From Paenibacillus spongiae (GTDB taxonomy: Bacteria > Bacillota > Bacilli > Paenibacillales > Paenibacillaceae): DNA of 64,000 nt. The notes beneath the pieces were generated by a model. The model worked only from the letters and a program-made list of their open reading frames with translations. It was not told the DNA's origin and did not search any database. The stretch covers positions 7,379,501 through 7,443,500 of the forward strand of contig NZ_CP091430.1 in assembly GCF_024734895.1 (NCBI RefSeq), read 5' to 3'. Within the stretch, counting starts at the first letter, position 1, and each line of letters opens with the position of its first letter. A program made the position numbers and the translations under genes. This document shows positions 32,501-40,905 of this stretch, in pieces.

Positions 32501-33478
32501 CTATCCCTTGCGCCCTTCCGGCTGATGCTCGGGCTGCTCCAACACAACGGTACCGTCGCTCTCGCGGATCCAGGTCTCGAATTGCCGTTCTCCCGCCCGC
32601 AGTTTAATGACCCGCGCCCCTGTCGGAAAGTGGTTATTTCGCACGTTATCGACGTAGCTGACATACTTCGTCGCGCGGCCATAGCAGAGGTGGATTCCGT
32701 GCAGCATGCCATGAAAATCATTCGCGTGGTCGTGGCCGACAAACGTGCCCATAACGTCGCCCATCTCCACCATGGCCGCGAAGAAGCCGGAATTGATCCG
32801 GGGCGCGGAGCTGCAGCCGTCCAGTCGGTGACCGTAACAAACATGCCCCTCCCACACTTCATTGTACTCCGGCAGCGGAATGTGGAAGAAAGCGAGCGCC
32901 GGCAGCGGGCTCCCGCCGTTCTGCTCCGTTAGCGCACGGGACTGATCCGCATACCAGTTGATCTGATCCCTGTGAATCCAATCGTATCCGCCAACGTTAT
33001 GCCCGCCGGAAGGGTAGTCGCCGCTGTCCAAGAAATAGAGCGCAGCTCCAGCTCTCCCATCGCGGTTCAGCACCTTCAGCACAAAATTCCCGGCGCCGCT
33101 CACTCCCTGCGGGTCCTCCTCCGCAACGCAGTATTCATGCTCCAGCTGGACCGCATGCATCTGCTTTCTCGTGACGCTTCCTTCCGAATCATGATTGCCG
33201 AATACGGCCGCCCACGGCACGCGGCTCTGCTCGGCGGCCGCCACCGCATTACGGAATGATTGGATCGGATCTTTGGTTCTTGCACTTGCGATGAGATCCC
33301 CGGCAAACACGATCAGATCGGGCTGCTCCTCCCGAATAATCCGCTCCATCGTCGCCTGCGTAGACCGGTCAAGCTCGGGTGATTCCGGATCGTAGTCATA
33401 TTCATCGATATACTCCACATCGGAAAACTGTACGATCACAAACGTGCCATCTTCGCGAAATTTCAACCTCTTGTCCAT
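32501..33478 (-). CDS. Metallophosphoesterase
   Basis: About 325 residues of the calcineurin-like phosphoesterase superfamily. Metal-binding motifs occur in order: D-x-E in FSDVEYID (unusual; the common form is DxH), GDLIAS, GNHDSEG, a histidine in FFHIPLPEY and GHDHANDF. This order fits purple acid phosphatase/Icc-like enzymes that cleave phosphomono- or diesters. The replacement of His by Glu in the first motif is worth noting. The ATG at 33478 has GGGGGGAAGG upstream; an upstream extension to 33553 lacks support. It stands alone between repeat DNA and a pseudogene. The substrate cannot be told. The 264 bp upstream to the peptidase fragment show only a terminator. Confidence 0.87.
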   Translation of the reverse strand: MDKRLKFREDGTFVIVQFSDVEYIDEYDYDPESPELDRSTQATMERIIREEQPDLIVFAGDLIASARTKDPIQSFRNAVAAAEQSRVPWAAVFGNHDSEGSVTRKQMHAVQLEHEYCVAEEDPQGVSGAGNFVLKVLNRDGRAGAALYFLDSGDYPSGGHNVGGYDWIHRDQINWYADQSRALTEQNGGSPLPALAFFHIPLPEYNEVWEGHVCYGHRLDGCSSAPRINSGFFAAMVEMGDVMGTFVGHDHANDFHGMLHGIHLCYGRATKYVSYVDNVRNNHFPTGARVIKLRAGERQFETWIRESDGTVVLEQPEHQPEGRKG

Positions 33479-33714
33479 TACGCCTTCCCCCCGATACATA
33501 TGACGAGCGGTAACTAGCAACAAAAAACCATTATTCACAAAATTATAATCCATGTTCCCTGCGGTTACAATTGGCTTTCCTTGCTTTTTGTTGCTTTTAT
33601 TTGCGATGCGGCAAGTAGAAACGACAGACGCCGTCTTTGGCGGTGAACGGCGTTTCTTCTCTTTGATGTTGTTTAAGCAACGTATCGCGGGAACTTATAT
33701 TCTCTAATAAGAAA

Positions 33715-33737
33715 ACCACTCCTAAGCTTGGAGTGGT
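33715..33737 (-). terminator. Terminator after the S41 peptidase fragment
   Basis: ACCACTCC and GGAGTGGT form an 8-bp perfect stem around TAAGCTT; on the minus strand TTTTC follows. It lies just past the fragment's stop codon, so it was probably the terminator of the intact gene. Confidence 0.7.
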
Positions 33738-33743
33738 CGGCTA

Positions 33744-33961
33744 TCAGCTTGACGCTAGCTCTATGGCCTTCTCTAAGGCGGCATCCCGCTTGCTGTAATG
33801 ATCCTCCCGCGTGCCTGCGGCCTTGACATCCGGGGCAATCCCGATGCCTTCGAACGGTTCACCGCTCGGAAAATACGAGCGGATCGAGCCGATTCCGATT
33901 CCGATATCATCGCCGAATTTTCGCATGACGGGCTGACCTGTCGAACCCCATGTGTGCTCTC
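33744..33961 (-). pseudogene. C-terminal fragment of an S41-family peptidase
   Basis: The frame ending at 33744 reads GSTGQPVMRKFGDDIGIGIG, then SYFPSGEPFEGIGIAPDV, and ends in an Ala/Glu helix. This is the extreme C-terminal part of tail-specific-protease (S41) domains, where GSTGQP follows the catalytic region. The catalytic Ser and Lys parts are missing: the sequence stops being recognisable near 33960 and the LysR gene ends 50 bp further on. The open frame to 33995 is longer but its first dozen residues do not fit the family. It has no start signals. A remnant of a deletion or rearrangement. Confidence 0.7.
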
Positions 33962-34011
33962 GGCCGGTCGCGCACATGCCAGGGTAACATCCCATGCCTT
34001 ATGTCCGGTCG

Positions 34012-34896
34012 CTATGTCAGTTCCGGCTGCCGCGCAAGCGCCTGGCCCGTTCGGGCCTCAATTTCGTCTATAAAGCATTGCAGGGTGTTCGTTAGATAAG
34101 CGTCTTTGCGCCGGATAAAAATCGTTGTCACTTCCCGGTAAGGCTCCGGTATGCGGTGACAGAACACGGTGCCATTGGCAGCCAGATCGGCAACGGAGGA
34201 TTCGGGGAGTATCGTGATGCCAATACCGGCCGCTACACTGCCGATAATGGTCCCGAACGTTCCAAACTCCATGACCTGCTTCGGGATAATTCCCTCCACC
34301 TTCATCCAGCTCTCCAGTCTTCCGCGATAGCCGCAGCCCTTATTGTAAAGCAGCAGAGGCTTCGTGGTAATATCCTCCACGGAGAAGCCGCTTCCCTTGG
34401 TAACAAGCACCAGCTTCTCTTGAATAACCTCAACCTGATCGATTAACGGATGCCTGATCGGTCCCGTAACGAACGCACCGTCCAGCTTCATGTCCACAAC
34501 CTCTTGCAGCAGCTGATCGGTGACGCCGGCCTTCAACGACAGTTCAACGTCCGGATACTTGCTGTTGTACGAGGATAATATCTCCGGCAGGGCAATCACG
34601 GTCTCCACGATCCCGATTTCGAGGACGCCGGAAGGATTCGTTTTGTCTTGGAAGGCACGCTTCAGCTCTTCCATCTTGGATAGGATCTCACGCGAATGCT
34701 CCAGCAGCCGCTTGCCTTCCGTGTTCAAGATCATCCCCCGTTTGTGCCGGTAAAACAAGGGCGTCTGGAGCTCTTTCTCCAGCAGCTTAATTCTGGCCGT
34801 CACATTGGATTGGACATAATTGAGCTCCAATGCCGCTTTACTGACACTTTCATGCTTCGCCACGGTCTGAAAGATGTTCAAATCATTGAGATCCAA
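34012..34896 (-). CDS. LysR-family transcriptional regulator
   Basis: About 294 residues from a TTG start (34896) that has GGAGAGG ten bases upstream. Longer readings from ATGs at 34935 or 34971 have no ribosome binding site, and the latter would cover a dyad. N-terminal winged helix-turn-helix: LNIFQTVAKHESVSKAALEL, NYVQSNVTARIKLLEKEL and TPLFYRHKRG. Effector domain from about residue 90 (LEIGIVETVIALPEILSSY). It lies divergent to an EamA transporter and, like many LysR proteins, probably controls that neighbour and itself. Confidence 0.92.
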   Translation of the reverse strand: MDLNDLNIFQTVAKHESVSKAALELNYVQSNVTARIKLLEKELQTPLFYRHKRGMILNTEGKRLLEHSREILSKMEELKRAFQDKTNPSGVLEIGIVETVIALPEILSSYNSKYPDVELSLKAGVTDQLLQEVVDMKLDGAFVTGPIRHPLIDQVEVIQEKLVLVTKGSGFSVEDITTKPLLLYNKGCGYRGRLESWMKVEGIIPKQVMEFGTFGTIIGSVAAGIGITILPESSVADLAANGTVFCHRIPEPYREVTTIFIRRKDAYLTNTLQCFIDEIEARTGQALARQPELT

Positions 34897-34964
34897 CGCG
34901 CACCATCCTCTCCATTGCTCTTCTCCGATCTTCATGGATCTACGCAAATGCTGCGCAATGTTTA

Positions 34965-34986
34965 TTATCATTATAAATGATGATAA
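34965..34986. promoter_or_regulatory. Inverted repeat in the LysR/EamA intergenic region
   Basis: TTATCAT and ATGATAA are exact inverted repeats separated by eight bases in an AT-rich stretch between the divergent genes. The shape suits a LysR box. Assignment is by position. Confidence 0.45.
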
Positions 34987-35082
34987 ACTTTATTTTCAAT
35001 CATTTTACTAATGGCATTCCTCCCCCTATGATGAGTTATGTACTAGAAGCTGGCAGATCTTTTGTTAGGGAGAGACCATTAC

Positions 35083-36075
35083 ATGTTCAAGAAGCAAATC
35101 ATCCTCGGTTCCTTGCTGTGCCTTATCGCAAGCATGTCGTGGGGGGCTATGTTCCCCGTCGCACACCTCGCTTTACAGCAAATCGATCCTTTCTACTTCT
35201 CGTTTATCCGATACGTAATCGTAGCAGTCATCCTCAGCGCAATGTTGTGGTTTAAGGAAGGGAGAGCTTCGTTCCGCTTCGAGGGACGGGGCAAAGCTCT
35301 GCTTATCTATGGAACGATGGCTTTCACGGTTTATAATATGTTCGTCTTCCTCGGACAGCAGCTCATGGGCGAGCCCGGCACAGTCGCCGCCTCCATCATG
35401 GAAGTGCTCATGCCCATGATTTCGATCCTGGTCGTCTGGATTACTACGCGAAAAGCGCCCAAAGCGTCCATGCTCACAAGCGTAGCTATTGCGCTTGCCG
35501 GTGCCTTGCTGGTGATCACCAAGGGGGAGCTGGCATTCTTCATGATGGCAGGACAGAATCTTATGCCGCTGCTGCTTATATTTGTGGGCGTTGTCGGGTG
35601 GGTCGTGTACTCCATGGGAGGAAGCCGGTTTGGCGACTGGTCGATACTGCGCTATTCAACGTTGACCTGCTTGCTGGGAAGCGCCGTATCCGGTGTTATC
35701 GTAACCCTTGCTTCGGCTTTCCAGCTGCTTCCCGTTCCCACCTGGGACACGATTTTCTCAATTAAGTATGAAATGTCCTTCATGGTCTTAGTGCCGGGAC
35801 TCGCCGCCTTGCTAAGCTGGAATGCAGGAATCAAATTGTTGACCCCGCTTAACGGGATCTTGTTTATCAATTTCGTTCCCATTACCACATTCATTATTAT
35901 GGCGTTCCAAGGCTACCGGATCAGCAGCTACGAAATCATCGGGACGCTGCTCATTATCTTTGCCCTCATACGTCACAATGCGCTCCAGCGAAAATCCGTT
36001 CGCGGCCGCCAGAATCGCAGGTCCTTTACGCCCGCTCGCGATGCTGCTGGTGATATCGTGAAGACTGCACAATAA
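35083..36075 (+). CDS. EamA/DMT-family transporter
   Basis: About 330 residues with ten predicted membrane segments in two EamA repeats (about 5-140 and 155-295). Typical motifs: SMSWGAMFPVAHLALQQIDP near the N-terminus, EPGTVAASIMEVLMPMISIL at the end of repeat 1 and LLTPLNGILFINFVPITTFI in repeat 2. Such proteins export amino acids, metabolites or drugs; the substrate is not evident. The ATG at 35083 has GGGAG upstream. The C-terminal tail is hydrophilic and rich in Arg. Divergent from a LysR gene and followed by a strong terminator. Confidence 0.92.
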   Translation: MFKKQIILGSLLCLIASMSWGAMFPVAHLALQQIDPFYFSFIRYVIVAVILSAMLWFKEGRASFRFEGRGKALLIYGTMAFTVYNMFVFLGQQLMGEPGTVAASIMEVLMPMISILVVWITTRKAPKASMLTSVAIALAGALLVITKGELAFFMMAGQNLMPLLLIFVGVVGWVVYSMGGSRFGDWSILRYSTLTCLLGSAVSGVIVTLASAFQLLPVPTWDTIFSIKYEMSFMVLVPGLAALLSWNAGIKLLTPLNGILFINFVPITTFIIMAFQGYRISSYEIIGTLLIIFALIRHNALQRKSVRGRQNRRSFTPARDAAGDIVKTAQ

Positions 36076-36077
36076 TG

Positions 36078-36132
36078 AAAAAGGGATGCCCCCAACTGTC
36101 ATCGACAATGGCAGAGGGGGCATCCCTTTTTT
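36078..36132 (+). terminator. Strong terminator after the EamA gene
   Basis: AAAAAGGGATGCCCCC pairs exactly with GGGGGCATCCCTTTTT, ending in six T residues. It starts three bases after the stop codon. Confidence 0.88.
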
Positions 36133-36245
36133 CGAAGCCGGCGCGAACCTGCTCGTCCCGCCCCAATTCGAAGGCAGCTTTCTATTAGGCTGCTGCTAAA
36201 TCCAACGCCTCTCTGATGTTGGCCTCTCCTGTAAGTCCCGAAAAC

Positions 36246-36308
36246 GGCGTTACAGCCATGCGGGGCTCGTCCGCCGGCGGCTGTAACGCCCTTTTTCGGC
36301 GTTACAGC
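36246..36308. repeat. Three copies of GGCGTTACAGC, two forming a hairpin
   Basis: GGCGTTACAGCC (36246-36257) and its exact inverse GGCTGTAACGCC (36279-36290) can form a 12-bp stem; a third direct copy GGCGTTACAGC follows at 36298-36308. The 335 bp between the EamA and MFS genes contain this and two terminators and no gene. Confidence 0.6.
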
Positions 36309-36347
36309 TCACGATCCCGCATGCTCCCCCTCCAGCTAGAACGGAAA

Positions 36348-36372
36348 AAGGTTGAGCCAGAGGCCCAACCTT
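36348..36372 (-). terminator. Terminator of the MFS sugar transporter gene
   Basis: On the minus strand AAGGTTG pairs with CAACCTT, with a possible extension inside the loop, and is followed by a TTT tract. It lies about 40 bp after the stop codon. Confidence 0.65.
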
Positions 36373-36410
36373 CATCCAATTACGTGCTAGCGGGACATCC
36401 GGCATATCAA

Positions 36411-37790
36411 TTAGGCCTTATCCGGCGCCCACAGCGACTCGATCTCCTCCAGCGATTTGCCCTTCGTCTCGGGAATCACGCGCCAGGTGAAGACGAACGT
36501 AACGAGCGCCATGATGCCGAAGGTCCAGAAGGTGATCGCCGGGCCAGAAGAGGCAAGCATCGGCGGGAATGCCTGCGACACGACATAATCGGCAGCCCAC
36601 AGCGCCATGGAAGCGATCGCGGTCGCTTTGCCCCGAATGCGGTTGGGGAAGATCTCGGACATCACGACCCAGACGACCGGTCCAAGCGATACCGCGAAGG
36701 CAGCTACGTACAATAAGATAAAGACGAGTACCAGCGGCCCTGAAGCATGCCCCGTTTGGAAGGCCAGTCCGATTACTGCCAGACAGATCGTCATGACCGA
36801 AGAACCGACGAGCAATAATGCCTTGCGTCCGACTTTATCGATGAGCCAAATCGCAAGAATCGTAAAGACAAAGTTTATGAAACCGACCAGAATGGTCTGA
36901 ATCAGCGCGGCATTCGTTCCTGCTCCGGTCTGCTTAAAGATTTCCGGCGCATAGTACATAATGGCATTAATGCCGGTAACCTGCTGCAGTATAGCCAGTC
37001 CAACGCCGACAATAAGAGCCAGTCTCAAGGCAGGACTGAATAATTGGCGGATCGAGCCGTTCTCTTGCTTGAAAGACTCCTTGATGTCCAGCACTTCTTG
37101 TTTGGCCAATGTCTCGCCATGAATACGAAGCAAGATCGGCAGAGATTCCTCCGCCCTTCCCTGCTTGATCAGCCATCTTGGGCTTTCGGGCACGAAGAAC
37201 AGCAGTACGAGGAACACCACCCCGGGAAGAACGCCGAATCCGAACATCCACCGCCATGCCGTAGACACATCCCAAGCATCGTCGCCCATCCCAGCTATCC
37301 ACATGTTAATAAAATAAACGAGAAAAATGCCTGTAACGGTGGCCAGCTGGTTGAGCGCTACGAGACGTCCGCGGTATTTGGCCGGCGCAATCTCGGCATT
37401 ATAGAGCGGGCACAGCGTAGACGTAAGGCCGATCCCTATTCCTCCAATGATTCGTGCGATAATATAGCCATTGAACGTAGACGGAATGGCTGAGCCAAGC
37501 GACCCGATAATAAACAGAACCGCAGCCGCAATGAGCGTCTTCTTCCTTCCGAGCCTCTCGCTGAGCACGCCAGCGCTGGCAGCCCCGGCGATACAGCCGA
37601 TAATCAAGCTTGAGACCGCCCAGCCTACCTGCAGCTCATTCAAGTCGAAGCGCTCTTTCATAAACCCGATCGCACCCGACACAACGGCCGTATCAAACCC
37701 GAATAACAGTCCGCCGAGAGCAGCTACCATCGATACTAGCGTCACAAACTTCATGCTAACTGGCTCGTCTTGCTTTATATTAACGTTCAC
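36411..37790 (-). CDS. MFS sugar:proton symporter (SP family)
   Basis: About 459 residues with 12 membrane helices and the sugar-porter signatures: GFDTAVVSGAIGF in helix 1, GVLSERLGRKK, NAEIAPAKYRGRLVALNQLA after helix 4, PESPRWLIKQGRAEE at the central loop, QQVTGINAIMYYAPEIF in helix 7 and PETKGKSLEEIE at the C-terminus. The closest known groups are AraE/XylE/IolT, so a pentose or inositol is a fair guess. The start is GTG (37790) with GAAGGG upstream; a longer reading to 37844 lacks a ribosome binding site. It lies downstream of a three-gene sugar-sensing cluster that may control it. Confidence 0.93.
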   Translation of the reverse strand: MNVNIKQDEPVSMKFVTLVSMVAALGGLLFGFDTAVVSGAIGFMKERFDLNELQVGWAVSSLIIGCIAGAASAGVLSERLGRKKTLIAAAVLFIIGSLGSAIPSTFNGYIIARIIGGIGIGLTSTLCPLYNAEIAPAKYRGRLVALNQLATVTGIFLVYFINMWIAGMGDDAWDVSTAWRWMFGFGVLPGVVFLVLLFFVPESPRWLIKQGRAEESLPILLRIHGETLAKQEVLDIKESFKQENGSIRQLFSPALRLALIVGVGLAILQQVTGINAIMYYAPEIFKQTGAGTNAALIQTILVGFINFVFTILAIWLIDKVGRKALLLVGSSVMTICLAVIGLAFQTGHASGPLVLVFILLYVAAFAVSLGPVVWVVMSEIFPNRIRGKATAIASMALWAADYVVSQAFPPMLASSGPAITFWTFGIMALVTFVFTWRVIPETKGKSLEEIESLWAPDKA

Positions 37791-37979
37791 TTGTAGGATC
37801 CCTTCTGGCGTGTTCAGTCTGCAAACAAGCCTTTTTTTGAACAACGGTTATTACGAAATTAATTGTAACATGCGCGTTGTTCCGGCTTGCGGTCTATTCC
37901 CTTCACTAATTTGTTCATCAACAGCACATTATTGCGTCCACCCCGCCCTATTCCGAGAGCAGTCGTTGCACTAGCATAA

Positions 37980-38105
37980 ATTCGTCTCCACACGACAAAT
38001 TCGTCCACGTCCACGTTCACTTCCATTCCTATTTCTATATTTATAACCGCATCTTCTTCCACGCCCACATCCACATCCACATCCACGTTATATACAACGA
38101 GCTCC
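37980..38105. other. Low-complexity Val-Asp-type repeat between MFS and response-regulator genes
   Basis: On the minus strand near 38064-38090 GTGGAT is repeated, and a weaker GTG-GAC pattern recurs near 38000-38030. An open frame there would encode alternating Val-Asp/Glu residues, but there is no ribosome binding site and no family match. Nothing else is seen in 37791-38117. Confidence 0.4.
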
Positions 38106-38117
38106 ATGAACCGCAAA

Positions 38118-39461
38118 CTATTGAAGCTGAATGCGATGCTCGGATGGCGTTACCCCGGTAACCTTCTTAAACACGCGGCTGAAATAATTAGGATCCTTGT
38201 AGCCCACCTGGTAACAAACCTCCTTCAAGCTGAGCTGGCCGTCCTTCATGAGTTCTTTGGCCTTTCCAATGCGCAGTCTTGTCACATAGTCGATAAACGT
38301 TTCTCCGGTTTGCTGCTTGAATACTTTGCTGAAATAATACGAATTCAAGTGGACATGATCGGCCACATCTTCGAGCGAAAGCTCCTCCAAGTATCTCTCC
38401 CGGATGAACGATACGGCTTTGTCCAGCACATTCCCGGTCCGCTGCTCGCGTTCCTCGCGGATCTGATTGATGGCCTGTTCCACATAGGCGCTCTCCGTGC
38501 CAGAGTCTGTTACGGACGGGTTCGCATGCTCTCCGTTCCCCTCTGCAGAAGAGAGGTTCAAATCCTCGAAGCGGTGCAGGCTCCTCCCTTGGTTATCATA
38601 CGTCGAAGCAAATACGCCTTCGTAATAAGATCTCCGGATTCCTTCTATTCCCGCTCCGACGGATCCGATGCCTACTGTGATGGCGATGCCGTGCCGCTCC
38701 AGGACATCGACCAGCTCGCTGCCCAAATGAAACGCCTCTTCCCTTAGAACCTTGTCCCCGGTCTGCAGCTTATCGAGAAGGAATACGGCCATATGGCGAT
38801 GAACCATAGAGCTGACCGCGCACCCGAGCCGTTCCTTGACGATCCCTTTTGCCGCATTTTTCACCGTCTCATAGATCTTCTTCTTCTCCGCACCTAATTC
38901 AGGCAGCGCAAGCACGAGCGCACAGCCGTGACCGATGGAGATCTCCAGCATATCGGCAAGATGCTCCAATTCGACTTCATTCACCTGATCGGTCATGAAT
39001 ATCAAGGCTAATTCCGTTTCCGCCAGCGGGAGCAATTGGAAGAGCTTGTCCCTTACCGCCAGCTCATCATTGCGCCTTCGTTGTTCTTGCTCAATCTCAA
39101 CCACCAACCGCTGCAGGAGCAGGGCGATCTGATCCCGCTTGGCCGGCTTCACCAAATATTCGTGTACCCCAAGAGAAAGCGCCTCCTTGGCATACTCGAA
39201 ATATTCATAAGCGGTAACCAGGACCATCTTGACATTCGGATGTTGTGCCTTGATTTCTTTTAACGCTTCCAGGCCTTGAATACCCGGCATTCGAATATCC
39301 ATCATAATGATGTGAGGATGGAATTCCTCCGCCTTTCGAATGGCGGTACGGCCATTCTCAGCGTGAATAATCTCGAAGGTATCCGGCATCATCCGCTTCA
39401 CGATCCACTCGATGCCTTCCCTCTCCAGCGCTTCATCATCTGCGATCAGCAGGCGGTACAT
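38118..39461 (-). CDS. YesN-type response regulator with AraC DNA-binding domain
   Basis: About 447 residues. Receiver domain 1-120 (LIADDEALEREGIEW; phospho-acceptor in IIMMDIRMPG; Lys in YLVKPAKRDQ), a middle region, and a C-terminal AraC domain (SLEDVADHVHLNSYYFSKVF, LKEVCYQVGYKDPNYFSRVFKK). The ATG at 39461 follows GGAAGGAGG. Its start lies inside the end of the kinase gene (26-bp overlap), so the two are coupled. It is the output of a sugar-binding protein, kinase and regulator set; the MFS sugar transporter encoded downstream on the same strand is the most likely target. Confidence 0.93.
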   Translation of the reverse strand: MYRLLIADDEALEREGIEWIVKRMMPDTFEIIHAENGRTAIRKAEEFHPHIIMMDIRMPGIQGLEALKEIKAQHPNVKMVLVTAYEYFEYAKEALSLGVHEYLVKPAKRDQIALLLQRLVVEIEQEQRRRNDELAVRDKLFQLLPLAETELALIFMTDQVNEVELEHLADMLEISIGHGCALVLALPELGAEKKKIYETVKNAAKGIVKERLGCAVSSMVHRHMAVFLLDKLQTGDKVLREEAFHLGSELVDVLERHGIAITVGIGSVGAGIEGIRRSYYEGVFASTYDNQGRSLHRFEDLNLSSAEGNGEHANPSVTDSGTESAYVEQAINQIREEREQRTGNVLDKAVSFIRERYLEELSLEDVADHVHLNSYYFSKVFKQQTGETFIDYVTRLRIGKAKELMKDGQLSLKEVCYQVGYKDPNYFSRVFKKVTGVTPSEHRIQLQ

Positions 39462-40905
39462 GCCTGTCCTCCTTCCCTGCGGCTGGAATCCGTATCGTAA
39501 CCGTCGTCCCTTGTCCCGGCTCACTTTGAATGCTTATCATATCCTTCTTCCCGTAAAACAATTCCAACCGCTTGAATACGTTGCGTGTTCCTAGCCCCGT
39601 TGAATGCCCCTTCTCTCGCCCTCCCGGATCCGGCAGGGTTTCCGAATCATAGTGAAGCAGCGATTCGCGGACCTCTTCGCTCATGCCGATACCGTTATCC
39701 GATATGGCGACCCATACCTCATCCATCTTGCAGGCAATCGTCAGCTTAACAACAGCCCCTTCCTCCATGCCCTCGATGCCGTGGACGAAGATATTTTCCA
39801 ATAGAGGCTGCAGCGTCAACACCGGTACGAGAACGTCCAGTCCACCCTCCTCAATATCCGTGACGAACCGGATGCGTTCGCGGAAACGGGCTTGTTGGAT
39901 AATGAAATATTCCTTCGCATGGTCCACCTCATCACGGAGCGTTACCGGACGGTCCAGCTTCCGCAGGTTGTAACGAAGCAGATTGGACAACGATACGGTC
40001 AGATCGCTCGTCTGCTCCGCCCCCTCCAGCAGGGCCAGCTTGGACAGTACATTCAAGGAATTGTAGAGGAAATGAGGATGGATTTGATTCTGCAGCACGG
40101 CCAGCTCCAGCTCCTTGACCAGCCGGTCCTTCTCCAAGCTTTCTTTCTCCTTCTCGATCAGCTTCTTCAAATTGTCCTGCATATGGACGAAGGCTTCGGA
40201 CAAGATCGCGAACTCATTATTGGCGCCTATCGGGGGAGGGGCAGCTTGGAAGTTGCCTCTTGCAATATCTTGCGCGGTCTCGACTAACTGCTTAATGGGC
40301 CTTGTAATGCGAAGCGATATCCGATAGGCCAGCATGACGCTGATCGCCGTATTTAGAATAAGAATAGCCATGCCCCATCGATTCATGACATCCGTCTGAG
40401 TTAGGATTTGCTTATACAGCGGCTGGTAATAGCTCAGCTCCAGGTCGATGAGACGGTAGCCCTCCTCCTGAAGGAAGGCTGCCGTCCGCTCCGCCGCTTC
40501 GTAATAATCCGCGTAGGCCAAAGGGGATGAACTGTTCAACGCCCCGATGATATCGGCCTCCTGCTCGATAAAGGTTTGCAGCATATTGCGGTAACTGCGG
40601 TTGATGAGGCCGGTAGCCGGAATCGTGTTCTGCGCCGACAAGCTAATAAGCAGACGGTTCAATTCATCCCGCGTCTTCTTGTAGATTGCAAGATTGTTTT
40701 CACTTCGATTCTGCAGGTAAGCATTAATTGCGCGAAGGCTCCCCTTCGTTTGTTCGTCTGCCTGCTTGTACAGCAATACCCGGTCCATCATCACATTATA
40801 GCTTTGCTGCACCGTTCTTCCGCTTTGGAAGATGAAGAAGAAGACCGCATTATTCAGAATGAATAGCGCCGGTATGACGATTAGCAGCATCCTGCGCATA
40901 TTCAT
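39436..40905 (-). CDS. YesM/LytS-type sensor histidine kinase
   Basis: 489 residues. Membrane helices at about 5-25 and 175-195 bracket a helical extracellular region of 150 residues. A HAMP-like segment (ITRPIKQLVETAQDIARGNF) leads to the kinase domain (AVLQNQIHPHFLYNSLNVLS), then the HATPase domain (LENIFVHGIEG, ISDNGIGM, STGLGTRNVFKRL). The small helical sensor region lacks a ligand fold, which fits sensing through a partner: the binding-protein gene directly upstream, whose stop overlaps this ATG by 4 bp. The set resembles AraP-AraS-AraT of Geobacillus and XylFII-LytS of Clostridium. Confidence 0.93.
   Translation of the reverse strand: MNMRRMLLIVIPALFILNNAVFFFIFQSGRTVQQSYNVMMDRVLLYKQADEQTKGSLRAINAYLQNRSENNLAIYKKTRDELNRLLISLSAQNTIPATGLINRSYRNMLQTFIEQEADIIGALNSSSPLAYADYYEAAERTAAFLQEEGYRLIDLELSYYQPLYKQILTQTDVMNRWGMAILILNTAISVMLAYRISLRITRPIKQLVETAQDIARGNFQAAPPPIGANNEFAILSEAFVHMQDNLKKLIEKEKESLEKDRLVKELELAVLQNQIHPHFLYNSLNVLSKLALLEGAEQTSDLTVSLSNLLRYNLRKLDRPVTLRDEVDHAKEYFIIQQARFRERIRFVTDIEEGGLDVLVPVLTLQPLLENIFVHGIEGMEEGAVVKLTIACKMDEVWVAISDNGIGMSEEVRESLLHYDSETLPDPGGREKGHSTGLGTRNVFKRLELFYGKKDMISIQSEPGQGTTVTIRIPAAGKEDRHVPPADRR

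Noticed and set aside
37859..38116. 85-residue open frame rich in Val-Asp
   Set aside because: No ribosome binding site, low-complexity hexamer repeats and no recognisable family; more likely simple-sequence DNA.
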